Below, in pieces: positions 33,868 to 43,365 of a stretch of DNA of 64,000 nucleotides. A program made the translations under genes and the position numbers. The notes beneath the pieces were generated by a model, which did no database searches, was not told where the DNA came from, and was given only the letters and a program-made list of their open reading frames with translations. The DNA is from Thiomicrorhabdus sp. 6S3-12 (GTDB lineage Bacteria > Pseudomonadota > Gammaproteobacteria > Thiomicrospirales > Thiomicrospiraceae), in NCBI RefSeq assembly GCF_017571475.1, contig NZ_JAGETW010000009.1, positions 1 to 64,000 of the forward strand. Reading direction: 5' to 3'. Position 1 is the first letter of the stretch; each line of letters starts with the position of its first letter.

Positions 33868-35304
33868 ATGGGGCAACTAAATCTTTCTAAGGAATCTTGG
33901 TCATCCCAGACAGTCTTTATTTTAGCAGCCGTCGGTTCGGCCGTTGGCTTGGGGAATTTATGGAAGTTTCCCTACATTACCGGTGAAAACGGCGGCGGAG
34001 CTTTCGTCTTGGTCTACCTGATCTGTATCCTGCTGATCGGAGTTCCGGTTCTGATCGCCGAATTTCTTCTGGGTCGCTCCGGTGGCGCCAACCCCCTGCA
34101 AACCATGGCCAACCTTACGCGACGGCACAAGGCCTCCAAACTCTGGTGGCTTCTCGGACTGAACGGTGTTCTGGCCGGCGTTCTGATTCTCTCGTTTTAT
34201 ACGGTTATCGCCGGTTGGGGTGTAGCCTATTTCATCAGCAGCTTGCAGGGCGGATTCGATCATATTTCAACCGAAGCCGTCGGTGCACATTTCTCAGGTT
34301 TATTGCAAAGCCCCTATCAACTTCTGTTCTGGCATACGGTTGTCAGTATTGCGACGGTTATGATTGCCTCCCGGGGGATCCGCAGCGGTATCGAAAAAGC
34401 GATTAACTTTATGATGCCGGGGCTGCTGATTATCCTGCTGATTCTTCTCGGTTACGCGACCACCACCGGCGCTTTCGGCCAGAGTTTCAGTTTCCTGTTC
34501 AGTCCGGATTTTTCCAAGCTCAGCTGGGAAGCGGTGTTGATTGCAATGGGGCACGCCTTCTTTACCTTGAGTATCGGTATGGCGGCAATGATGGTTTACG
34601 GCTCGTATCTGGGCGAAAAGCAGTCGATTATTAAAGCAGGACTGTGGATCGCTGCAGCGGATACCTTGATTGCGTTGCTTGCCGGTCTGGTGATCTTTTC
34701 GATCGTGTTCGCCAACGGTATGGAACCGGGGTCCGGACCAGGACTTCTGTTCCAGACTTTACCGGTTGCTTTTGGTCAGATGTGGGGCGGTGTCTTTTTC
34801 GGAACCCTGTTTTTCGCTCTGGTGGTTATGGCGGCTCTGAGTTCGGCCATTTCATTGATTGAGCCGGCCTTAAGCTGGATGGAACAGAGCTGGGGAATGA
34901 AACGCGCCAAAGCGGCATGGCTTCTGGGATCAGTGATCTGGTTTATCGGTATAGGCACGGTATTTTCTTTCAACCGTTGGGAAGACTTCGAGGTATTGGG
35001 CGGACGCAACATCTTTGAAACACTGGATTTCATCACCACCAATATTATGCTTCCACTGGGCGGAATGCTGATGTGTGTATTTGTCGCCTGGGTTATGAAC
35101 GATCAGGTACGCGAAGATCAGTTGAAACTGGCGCCTTTGTGGATGAAACTGCTGGTTTTTGATCTCAAATGGATTGCCCCGGTTGCCGTAATGGTGGTTT
35201 TTGCCTCCAATCTGGTTGCGGCCGACAGTACTGTTATTATGGTCGGCATCACCCTGATGCTGTATTCCGCCTATATCTGGCAGCGAAAAAGCCGTCTGGC
35301 TTAG
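33868..35304 (+). CDS. Neurotransmitter:sodium symporter family transporter
   Basis: 478 residues with about 12 membrane helices. The first helix has the NSS signature (VGSAVGLGNLWKFPYITGEN), whose residues bind Na+ and substrate in LeuT. GGGAFVLVYL and the HAFFTLSIGMAAMMVYGSY segment follow. It takes up amino acids or related compounds by Na+ symport, which suits a marine organism; the substrate is unclear. The ATG at 33868 has AAAGGA upstream, whereas the frame's first ATG at 33808 would overlap murB. Confidence 0.92.
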   Translation: MGQLNLSKESWSSQTVFILAAVGSAVGLGNLWKFPYITGENGGGAFVLVYLICILLIGVPVLIAEFLLGRSGGANPLQTMANLTRRHKASKLWWLLGLNGVLAGVLILSFYTVIAGWGVAYFISSLQGGFDHISTEAVGAHFSGLLQSPYQLLFWHTVVSIATVMIASRGIRSGIEKAINFMMPGLLIILLILLGYATTTGAFGQSFSFLFSPDFSKLSWEAVLIAMGHAFFTLSIGMAAMMVYGSYLGEKQSIIKAGLWIAAADTLIALLAGLVIFSIVFANGMEPGSGPGLLFQTLPVAFGQMWGGVFFGTLFFALVVMAALSSAISLIEPALSWMEQSWGMKRAKAAWLLGSVIWFIGIGTVFSFNRWEDFEVLGGRNIFETLDFITTNIMLPLGGMLMCVFVAWVMNDQVREDQLKLAPLWMKLLVFDLKWIAPVAVMVVFASNLVAADSTVIMVGITLMLYSAYIWQRKSRLA

Positions 35305-35403
35305 TCTGGCTTAAGGGCTTGCTAAAACCTTTTCAGGACACGGTTTAAAAAAACGTCCGGGCAAGCAGCGGGGCGGCTCTCTCTTGAAGAGACGCAGCAT
35401 GCT

Positions 35404-35934
35404 CTAGTCGTGACTGCTTTCTTTATATTCCTGAGTCCACGCAGGGTCGAATTCGATCTGGTTTAATTCCAGTCCCAGATCCGCCATACGTTTTTCCAAC
35501 TCATCTTTCTCTCGCTGTATATCCAACAAGGCCGAACTGTTTTGATCGAATTTATGCATTTGCGTCAGTCCGAGATGGTAGAAGCGCAGGATTTTCATCG
35601 CTTGCTGGTCGCCTTGCTGTGCCGATTCCTGAATATGGCGCAAACGATTGGTGACATGCATTAAATTGCGTTTCAGGCGAAAGCCGTACATTGCCTCGTG
35701 CATAAAAGGTTTGTCGGCCATAAACGTCTTGACGATAAAAGCGGTAATCAGCAGGCCGACAAAAGCGCCCAAAAAGTTCAGGACCAAGTGGTTATTGTTG
35801 TACGGGCCAAGGTAGTGGACGCTCAGGCTGGCAAAAATAAAGCCGATCACAATGAAGATGGCCATCATGATTAAGGTCGCGTTACGTGATTTAGTGCGAT
35901 AGACCTTTGGGTCGATAGGTTCGATCTGAAACAT
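35404..35934 (-). CDS. DUF3087 membrane protein
   Basis: 176 residues with two membrane helices (about 21-43 and 51-70), followed by a cytoplasmic helical domain (KRNLMHVTNRLRHI, LRFYHLGLTQMHKFD) and a charged coiled-coil-like stretch (REKDELEKRMADLGLELNQIE). The order matches DUF3087, a family of unknown role in marine gammaproteobacteria. GGAG precedes the ATG. It is a single-gene unit. Confidence 0.75.
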   Translation of the reverse strand: MFQIEPIDPKVYRTKSRNATLIMMAIFIVIGFIFASLSVHYLGPYNNNHLVLNFLGAFVGLLITAFIVKTFMADKPFMHEAMYGFRLKRNLMHVTNRLRHIQESAQQGDQQAMKILRFYHLGLTQMHKFDQNSSALLDIQREKDELEKRMADLGLELNQIEFDPAWTQEYKESSHD

Positions 35935-36072
35935 AGCCGCTCCGTTTTCCGTTCGTTAATCCATTAATGACAGACGGCTATTTTAGAGAGAATTTGAGAT
36001 TTGTCAGCTATTCGGTGGAATTTTCCTGCGCGACAGGCATTTGATATCCTGTGCGCAGGGGATAGGGAGCGT

Positions 36073-36900
36073 TTATTGGACGCCGTCCAGTCTGCCGGTG
36101 GTGTCGATATCGTGATAGCGTTTGCAGGCTTCGAACACATACTGGCTGCAGGCGATGCTGTAGAACTGTTTCGCCTTGATCAGATCCTGTTTGACAAGTT
36201 GTTCGTATCCGGTCGCATACATATTGGCCAGAGCAAACGCTCCTTGCGGAGAGTTCTGGGCACTTGCCGATTTGAGAAGTTCGATGGCCTGTGCCGGGTT
36301 TTTATTGATTTTCCCTTCCAGAATCCATTTGGACATAATGACTTTCGCCTGCGGATTGTCTTTTTCGACCGCTTTTTGCACCCAGTTGCGCGCTTTATTC
36401 GCATCCGCTCCAACGCCCGGTGCACCTTGTTCATACAGCATTGCAAGGCGGGTCATGGCCAAAGGTTCATCGCGATTGGCGGCTTTATCAAACCAGAAAA
36501 GTGCGTTTTTTGCATTGCGTTTGACGCCGACGCCGTCGGCATACATAACACCGGTGTTATACATCGCTAGAGAGTAGATTGGATCCTGTAGTTTTTCGCG
36601 CAGCGCCTGACGCGACAGCTCGCGATGCCAGTGAAAGGACTGCTGATAGTCGACGCTTCGGGAATTCATCGCATCGCCGTAGATTCGCGCCAGCTGGTAT
36701 CGGGCTTTCGGATCGCCCTTGATCGCCGCCTGACAAATCTTTAGAGCTTCGCCCTGGAAAGTATTCAGACAGGCATTGGGATTGAAAGCATACAGTTGCT
36801 GGCTGATCAGCATGGCGCTCAGCGCGGTGAGCAATTTTCCGATGACGGAAAAACGTTGTTTTTTTGGGGTATTGGTGTTGGGAGAGCTAAGTAATTTCAT
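36073..36900 (-). CDS. Sel1-like repeat exported protein
   Basis: 275 residues. A signal peptide or anchor (about 20-38, ending QQLYA) is followed by five or so Sel1/TPR-type helical repeats with the AxxxLAxxYxxG pattern (ARYQLARIYGDA, AMYNTGVMYADGVGV, AMTRLAMLYEQGAPGV, AFALANMYATG). Such repeats mediate protein-protein contacts, often in the cell envelope. Several cysteines occur near both ends. The partner is unknown. The start has only a weak Shine-Dalgarno. Confidence 0.85.
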   Translation of the reverse strand: MKLLSSPNTNTPKKQRFSVIGKLLTALSAMLISQQLYAFNPNACLNTFQGEALKICQAAIKGDPKARYQLARIYGDAMNSRSVDYQQSFHWHRELSRQALREKLQDPIYSLAMYNTGVMYADGVGVKRNAKNALFWFDKAANRDEPLAMTRLAMLYEQGAPGVGADANKARNWVQKAVEKDNPQAKVIMSKWILEGKINKNPAQAIELLKSASAQNSPQGAFALANMYATGYEQLVKQDLIKAKQFYSIACSQYVFEACKRYHDIDTTGRLDGVQ

Positions 36901-37117
36901 AGAGTTCTGTTGTAGTGTTTTTGTGGTTGCCGTAAAGGTCTTTCAATTACGGAACTTAACGGTTTTGATGCTGAAAAATACGATTAAAAACTGCTAGTTA
37001 ATATAACGGACTCGTTGTGGATTAACAATCGCTTCTTGCTGTTAAATGGCATGTGTTTACATTTTACTTGGCGTTAGGGATAAAACCTCTTGTCGTAAGT
37101 GCGTGCCGAATTAGCGG

Positions 37118-37145
37118 TTGAATTCCCGAAGATTCCCGTTATACT
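37118..37145 (+). promoter_or_regulatory. Sigma-70-like promoter of the thi operon
   Basis: TTGAAT (37118-37123), 16 bases, TATACT (37140-37145). Transcription would start near 37152, just ahead of the riboswitch. Confidence 0.7.
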
Positions 37146-37157
37146 GATTGGCAAATT

Positions 37158-37246
37158 TGTCGGAGTGCCTTTAGACATAGGCTGAGATCGCGCAAGCGGG
37201 ATCCGTTGAACCTGATCTGGTTAGTACCAGCGAAGGGAACAATCGT
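37158..37246 (+). ncRNA. TPP riboswitch (THI element)
   Basis: Contains the conserved blocks of the TPP aptamer: CGGAGTGCC at the 5' side, GGCTGAGAT, and CCGTTGAACCTGATCTGG with TTAGTACCAGCGAAGGGAA at the 3' side. It lies upstream of thiC, about 170 bases before the start codon. Binding of thiamine pyrophosphate should repress the operon. A GATTC/GAATC hairpin at 37319-37332 in the leader may be part of the expression platform; a classic terminator is not obvious, so control could be at translation. Confidence 0.95.
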
Positions 37247-37398
37247 CAGAATGAAACCTTAGTGCTGCATGACTGTTTTCAATTTTTGAAGACAATTCTG
37301 TCAGTGACACCTTAATGAGATTCTTTCGAATCCAAGAGTTTTCATTTCCTCTATTTAGATGTCTATCGAGTTCTTCGCCTAATTAAATTTATTGTTAA

Positions 37399-39357
<1,959 letters not shown>

Positions 39358-40497
39358 ATGAGTGGCCGAGTCGATCGGTCTGTGCAAACAGGGACCAAGC
39401 CTAAAATCGCCATTTTAGGTGCTGGTCTTCTGGGGCGTCTTTTGGCATTTTCGCTGAAAGACGAGATGCAGATTGATCTGTTTGATCAGGATGATGGTCA
39501 AGGGGAGCAGAGTGCCGCTTATCTGGCGGCAGCGATGCTTGCGCCTCTGGCTGAATCAGCGGAAAGCGGTACCGGCATTATGCGGCTCGGAGAGATTGCG
39601 CTGGAACTGTGGCCGAGGATTTTACAGTCTTTACCGAAGAAGGTCTTTTTTCAGCGAAATGGTTCACTTCTGCTCGCCTTCGAACAGGACAGAGCCAGTT
39701 TGGAGACTCTGCAGAGGAACTTGAAAGGGGATAATTACCGGCGGATTGATCGTGCCGAGATTGCCTCTCTCGAACCGGAGATCAATCAGCGTTTTGCGCA
39801 TGCTCTGTTCCTTCCCGAAGAAGGGCAGCTGGACAACCGTCAGTTGCTTGTCGTCCTAGGTGAAGTCTTGCGGGTGCATCCACATATTGACTGGCAAACA
39901 CGCAGCCATGTCCGGCTTTGCGAACAAGGTTTACGGGTAAATGACGAATTCCGAAACGGGTATGACTGGATTGTCGATTGTCGCGGTTTAGGCGCGGCAG
40001 AAGACGCTCAGCCGGATCTGCGCGGTGTTCGCGGGGAAGTGGCGCGGGTGCATGCACCGCAGGTGACTTTGCAGCGCCCGGTGCGTTTAATGCACCCCCG
40101 TTATCCGATCTATATCGCTCCGAAACCGGACCACCATTTCGTCATAGGGGCGACTCAGATTGAAACTCAGGATCGGCGTCAGCCGACGGTGCGTTCTGCG
40201 TTGGAACTGCTCTCTTCCTGTTTTTCGGTGCACAGCGGATTTGCCGAGGCGGAAATTCTGCAGATTCAGTCGGGTCTCAGACCAGCATACCTGCATAACG
40301 AACCGCAGATGCGGGTTAAGGGGAAAATCATCAGTCTTAACGGCCTGTTCCGACACGGTTATCTGCTTTCTCCGGTACTGGTAGACCTGTGTCGCAGCTA
40401 TCTGCTTGGTCAACCGATGGATCAGCGTTATCTGCACGCCTTGCCGGAACTGTTGCAGATTGCTGATGATGCTCATGCTTTTCAGGAGGCGTTATGA
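39358..40497 (+). CDS. thiO: Glycine oxidase ThiO
   Basis: 379 residues of the DAO flavoprotein family. The FAD-binding Rossmann motif IAILGAGLLGRLLA lies at about 18-31. DWIVDCRGLGA and the LRGVRGEVARV block are shared with glycine oxidases, and a late HGYLLSPVL segment matches ThiO. It oxidises glycine to the imine used in thiazole formation. The stop overlaps thiS by 4 bases. The first residues (to about 17) extend beyond many homologues. Confidence 0.92.
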   Translation: MSGRVDRSVQTGTKPKIAILGAGLLGRLLAFSLKDEMQIDLFDQDDGQGEQSAAYLAAAMLAPLAESAESGTGIMRLGEIALELWPRILQSLPKKVFFQRNGSLLLAFEQDRASLETLQRNLKGDNYRRIDRAEIASLEPEINQRFAHALFLPEEGQLDNRQLLVVLGEVLRVHPHIDWQTRSHVRLCEQGLRVNDEFRNGYDWIVDCRGLGAAEDAQPDLRGVRGEVARVHAPQVTLQRPVRLMHPRYPIYIAPKPDHHFVIGATQIETQDRRQPTVRSALELLSSCFSVHSGFAEAEILQIQSGLRPAYLHNEPQMRVKGKIISLNGLFRHGYLLSPVLVDLCRSYLLGQPMDQRYLHALPELLQIADDAHAFQEAL

Positions 40498-40691
40498 AAA
40501 TTGAAATCAACGGTCAAGTAATGGTTCTTGAACAGGCGCAGACTCTGCAGATGGCCTTGTCGCTGTTCGGGGCCAGAATGCCCTATGCGGTCATGCTCAA
40601 CGAGGAGTTTATTCCGAATTCCGAGCACGAACATCGTGTTTTGCATGCCGGAGATAAGGTTGAAGTCGTCACTGCGATTCAAGGTGGCTAA
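40494..40691 (+). CDS. thiS: Sulfur carrier protein ThiS
   Basis: 65 residues with a ubiquitin-like fold and a C-terminal Gly-Gly (VVTAIQGG), the site adenylated by ThiF and thiocarboxylated to carry sulfur to the thiazole. A strong AGGAGG Shine-Dalgarno lies inside the end of thiO. No thiF is present in the window. Confidence 0.95.
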   Translation: MKIEINGQVMVLEQAQTLQMALSLFGARMPYAVMLNEEFIPNSEHEHRVLHAGDKVEVVTAIQGG

Positions 40692-40768
40692 AGTGGCTAA
40701 GGCAGCTGAAAAAGAGTTTGTTAACACGGCTCGTAAACGTATCTTTACAGAATTCAGGAATTAAAATT

Positions 40769-41554
40769 ATGTCGGGTTTAAATATTTATGGCACTGAGCT
40801 GAAAAGCCGGATGCTGATCGGCAGTGCGCTCTATCCGTCGCCTAAAGTGATGCAGGAAAGTATTCTGGCATCCGGTGCGGAAGTGGTGACGCTGTCATTG
40901 AGTCGTCAAAATCCGCAACAGGCTGGCGGCGAAAACTTCTGGAACATTATCCGTTCGCTCGGTTTGAAACTCTTGCCGAACACGGCAGGTTGTCACTCGG
41001 TCAAGGAAGCGGTCAATATGGCCAAAATGAGTCGGGAGTTGTTTCAGACCGATTGGGTCAAACTGGAACTGGTTGGCGATGATTTCAATCTGCAACCGGA
41101 CCCGATTGATCTGGTCAAAGCGACGGAAATCCTGTTGAACGACGGCTTTAAAGTCTTGCCTTACTGTACCGACGATCTGGTTATTGCCCGCCATCTGGTC
41201 GAAGCGGGCTGCAAAGTGATTATGCCGTGGGGATCTCCGATTGGCACCGGCAAAGGGCTTTTGAATCCTTATGCGTTGCAGGCCATTCGCGACCGTTTCC
41301 CGGAGGTGACGATCATCGTCGATTCGGGAATCGGTGTACCATCGCATGCGGTTCAGGCGATGGAGATGGGGGTTGATGGAATTCTGTTGAATACTGCCGT
41401 AGCGCATGCACAGCAGCCGCAGAAAATGGCGCAAGCGTTTCGCGGCGCCATTGAAGCGGGCCGTCTTGCGTATGAGGCTGGACCCATGGCGGAACAGCAC
41501 GCCGCCAGCGCTAGCACGCCAACACTGGATTCGCCTTTCTGGCATTCTGCTTAG
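40769..41554 (+). CDS. thiG: Thiazole synthase ThiG
   Basis: 261 residues, a TIM barrel. The Schiff-base lysine is in [10 protein letters not shown]. Other signatures are [15 protein letters not shown], the [14 protein letters not shown] segment and [21 protein letters not shown]. It forms the thiamine thiazole from DXP, ThiS thiocarboxylate and the glycine imine. The ATG at 40769 has AGGA upstream. The last codons (SPFWHSA) carry a 19-base sequence repeated 1.78 kb downstream at 43315, bracketing an inserted cassette array; see the repeat entries. Confidence 0.96.
   Translation: MSGLNIYGTELKSRMLIGSALYPSPKVMQESILASGAEVVTLSLSRQNPQQAGGENFWNIIRSLGLKLLPNTAGCHSVKEAVNMAKMSRELFQTDWVKLELVGDDFNLQPDPIDLVKATEILLNDGFKVLPYCTDDLVIARHLVEAGCKVIMPWGSPIGTGKGLLNPYALQAIRDRFPEVTIIVDSGIGVPSHAVQAMEMGVDGILLNTAVAHAQQPQKMAQAFRGAIEAGRLAYEAGPMAEQHAASASTPTLDSPFWHSA
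41534..41552 (+). repeat. Direct repeat, left copy (thiG 3' end)
   Basis: CCTTTCTGGCATTCTGCTT, which ends just inside the thiG stop codon. It matches the right copy at 43315-43333 in 18 of 19 bases (T versus G at position 15). The pair flanks the gene-cassette block. Confidence 0.85.
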
Positions 41555-41803
41555 CAAAACAACTTAGTTAAATTTTGCGAGTTAAAAAGCCACTTATCTG
41601 TATTAATAAGTGGCTTTTTTGTTTTTTTATTGGGTTGAAAATGTGTATTATTAATCCAAAATCAATTTTTAGCGATCGACAGGTTTCTATGTCAGATAGC
41701 AGATAACAAAGCAAATTGACTGGAACACATAAATAAGTCTGGCAGAGTGACCGCTCAAACCGGCTAAGCGCCAATAATAGGGCAAATATGCCTGATACTA
41801 AAT
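41555..41803. other. Non-coding segment between thiG and the first gene cassette
   Basis: Apart from the thiG terminator, this stretch is AT-rich and has no convincing gene or attC-like palindrome. It ends at ATGTTAGGT (GTTAGGT at 41804), the recombination-type boundary of the first cassette, so it may contain an attI-like or a secondary insertion site. No integrase gene is present. Confidence 0.5.
41584..41628 (+). terminator. Rho-independent terminator after thiG
   Basis: An AAGCCACTTAT/ATAAGTGGCTT stem (41587-41597 and 41606-41616) followed by a long T-rich tract. It lies inside the block bounded by the direct repeats. Confidence 0.9.
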
Positions 41804-41816
41804 GTTAGGTGTTTAC

Positions 41817-42239
41817 ATGGATTTCGAGTTCATTGTAAAAATGGTATCAACGGTTTCGGTTGCTGTTATAGGCTGGATCGTTGCTCATTACTTTACATCA
41901 CGCCGAGATATGGCAAATAAAAGAAGAGAAATACAAACCCAATACCTTATCGATGCATATCGCAAAATAGATGGCGCTATTGAGCCCGTGCAATTCTCAA
42001 AGGAATGGTGTGAGTCATTACAAAGCTCATTTTCTGATATTCAGCTATTCGGAACTAACCAGCAAATTGAATTAGCGCACGAGTTTGCAGAAATTTTGCT
42101 TACACAAGAAAAAATCAACCAGAACATACTAAAAAGTCTTCTTCATGATTTGCGTGCAGATTTACGAAGTGAATTAGGCTTAGAAAGCACCGATTCAAGT
42201 ATCGGGCATATAAGAATTCATGAAACAAAAAACACCTAA
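41817..42239 (+). CDS. Cassette 1: membrane-anchored hypothetical protein
   Basis: 140 residues from the ATG at 41817 (AGGTG six bases upstream; an ATG at 41802 would span the cassette boundary). One N-terminal membrane helix (about 6-24, VSTVSVAVIGWIVAHYF) is followed by a basic SRRDMANKRREI stretch and a helical cytoplasmic domain. No enzymatic motif is visible and the family is not recognised. The stop codon lies inside the left end of the following attC, typical for a gene cassette. It is more AT-rich than the flanking chromosome. Confidence 0.75.
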   Translation: MDFEFIVKMVSTVSVAVIGWIVAHYFTSRRDMANKRREIQTQYLIDAYRKIDGAIEPVQFSKEWCESLQSSFSDIQLFGTNQQIELAHEFAEILLTQEKINQNILKSLLHDLRADLRSELGLESTDSSIGHIRIHETKNT

Positions 42240-42303
42240 CAAGTCGTTCGTGTGGGACGCTGCGCCGCAATACGGCACGCGCCCCACAGCTTGAGCGTTA
42301 GTC
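42234..42303 (+). mobile_element. attC site 1 (70 bp)
   Basis: It begins ACCTAAC (RYYYAAC core), then AAGTCGTTCGTG, a GTGGG...CCCAC stem with GCGCCG/CGGC inner pairing, and TTGAGC, and ends GTTAGTC at 42297-42303. Layout and sequence match integron attC sites of the CTAACAA...GCGTTAG type. Confidence 0.88.
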
Positions 42304-42318
42304 ATTAAGGAAATATCA

Positions 42319-42663
42319 ATGGAACTTCAGGAATTCATAAAAACAGCATTAACAGAAATCGTAGCTGGTGTTGCAGAGGCAAGCGAACAATCAGAACCTC
42401 TTGGTGGTAGTGTTGGAAGTATGAAACTCTATGGTTATACCAAAGAAAATAAAGTAATCACAAATAATAATGACAAACCTATTGCAATGGTTGAGTTTGA
42501 TATTGCATTGACTGAGGTTTCAGGAACTGATACAAAAGGTGGTATTGGCGTTTATTTGGGTGCTGTTGGGCTTGGCTCGCAAGGCGCATCTCACGGTGAG
42601 ACATCAAGTCACTCACGTATAAAGTTTTCTGTACCTGTTGTATTACCTGATGCAAAAGGCTAA
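42319..42663 (+). CDS. Cassette 2: trypco2-like domain protein
   Basis: 114 residues with AAGGA before the ATG. The N-terminal helix (LQEFIKTALTEIVAGVAEASE) followed by beta strands ending in HSRIKFSVPVVLP fits the trypsin-co-occurring domain 2 family, found with peptidases and NTPases in proposed bacterial conflict systems. Here it stands alone in a cassette, which would normally be expressed from a promoter outside. A glycine-rich segment (GGIGVYLGAVGLGSQGAS) lies near the C terminus. The assignment is by pattern only. Confidence 0.7.
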   Translation: MELQEFIKTALTEIVAGVAEASEQSEPLGGSVGSMKLYGYTKENKVITNNNDKPIAMVEFDIALTEVSGTDTKGGIGVYLGAVGLGSQGASHGETSSHSRIKFSVPVVLPDAKG

Positions 42664-42718
42664 AAAAATACTCAACCCGACCGCGCTAACGCGCGGTCGG
42701 TTAGCTTAAATGTTAGAG
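42658..42718 (+). mobile_element. attC site 2 (about 61 bp, degenerate left core)
   Basis: A perfect 10-bp stem CCGACCGCGC/GCGCGGTCGG around TAAC, then TTAGCTTAAAT and GTTAGAG at 42712-42718. The left core reads GGCTAAA instead of RYYYAAC, although ACTCAAC at 42670 also fits. The stop codon of cassette 2 lies inside it. Confidence 0.82.
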
Positions 42719-43197
42719 TGACGGGAATCACATTGGAAACAGAAGTTATTGAAGAGCAAGCAGCAAAAGCAGTCGGCTTAATTCTATTTGAATTTACTCG
42801 ACTAGACTCAAACCTTGGACTTTTTGTTGTATGGACCAATGAAGGGCAAAATCTAAAGCATCTAACTTCAAAATTTGAAGGAAAAGGATTTAGTGACCGC
42901 CTAAAATTCATTGAAAACCTTGCACAGAAGAAATTCGATATTGGTTCAGTAGAACTTAATAAATACAATAATTGGCTTAAGAGTGCTCATGAAATCAGAG
43001 ATATTAGAAATAATCTTGTACACGGCCGTTATGGGTTTATTCCACAAACTGGGCATGTTGCAAACGTAGTTGGTCTGCCAACTTCTTCAGAACAAAGTGA
43101 AACACGTTACACAATCAAAGAACTTAATAATATTATCAAACGTATAAAAGAATTAAGTAAAAGGATGCATGAATTAAGATTTGAGCATCCAATTTAG
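42718..43197 (+). CDS. Cassette 3: HEPN-like protein (R-x4-H motif)
   Basis: 159 residues starting at GTG right after the cassette junction; a TTG at 42733 is the alternative. It is mostly helical and charged. The segment HEIRDIRNNLVHGRYG contains RNNLVH, the R-x4-H motif of HEPN proteins, many of which are RNases in toxin or defence systems. The Arg and His are in the right arrangement but the rest is not confidently alignable. It is AT-rich relative to the chromosome. Confidence 0.68.
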   Translation: MTGITLETEVIEEQAAKAVGLILFEFTRLDSNLGLFVVWTNEGQNLKHLTSKFEGKGFSDRLKFIENLAQKKFDIGSVELNKYNNWLKSAHEIRDIRNNLVHGRYGFIPQTGHVANVVGLPTSSEQSETRYTIKELNNIIKRIKELSKRMHELRFEHPI

Positions 43198-43201
43198 TTT
43201 A

Positions 43202-43263
43202 CTCTAACAATTCACTCAACCCGACCGCGCTAAAGTACGGCTGGTTAAGCTTAAACGTTAGAT
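43202..43263 (+). mobile_element. attC site 3 (about 62 bp)
   Basis: CTCTAACAATTCACTCAACC on the left, a CCGACCGCGC arm with imperfect partner GTACGGCTGG, then TTAAGCTTAAAC and GTTAGAT at 43257-43263. It is closely related to attC site 2 and to classical attC sites. Confidence 0.85.
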
Positions 43264-43274
43264 TCCACAAATGT

Positions 43275-43301
43275 GGGAAAAGGGGACGCTACCCTTTTCC
43301 C
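43275..43301. repeat. Perfect 10-bp hairpin after the last attC
   Basis: GGGAAAAGGG, spacer GACGCTA, CCCTTTTCCC. It resembles GGGGACGCTACCCTTTT-type palindromes I associate with REP-like elements, but this is not proven here. It sits between the last attC and the right direct repeat. Confidence 0.6.
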
Positions 43302-43314
43302 AATCCTCGAGTTA

Positions 43315-43333
43315 CCTTTCTGGCATTCGGCTT
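43315..43333 (+). repeat. Direct repeat, right copy (thiG 3' end)
   Basis: CCTTTCTGGCATTCGGCTT, 18/19 identical to 41534-41552. It is not in a gene here. It bounds the cassette block on the right, 33 bases before the stop of the convergent diguanylate cyclase gene. Confidence 0.85.
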
Positions 43334-43365
43334 GAAGTAAATGCGGATCAGTCAAATCCATATCA

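Noticed and set aside
36001-36577. Plus-strand ORFs opposite the Sel1 gene
   Set aside because: Antisense to a well-supported repeat protein, with no independent signals.
41534-43333. Direct repeats considered as an insertion-sequence target-site duplication
   Set aside because: The block holds no transposase or terminal inverted repeats, the repeat is longer than usual target duplications, and it has one mismatch.
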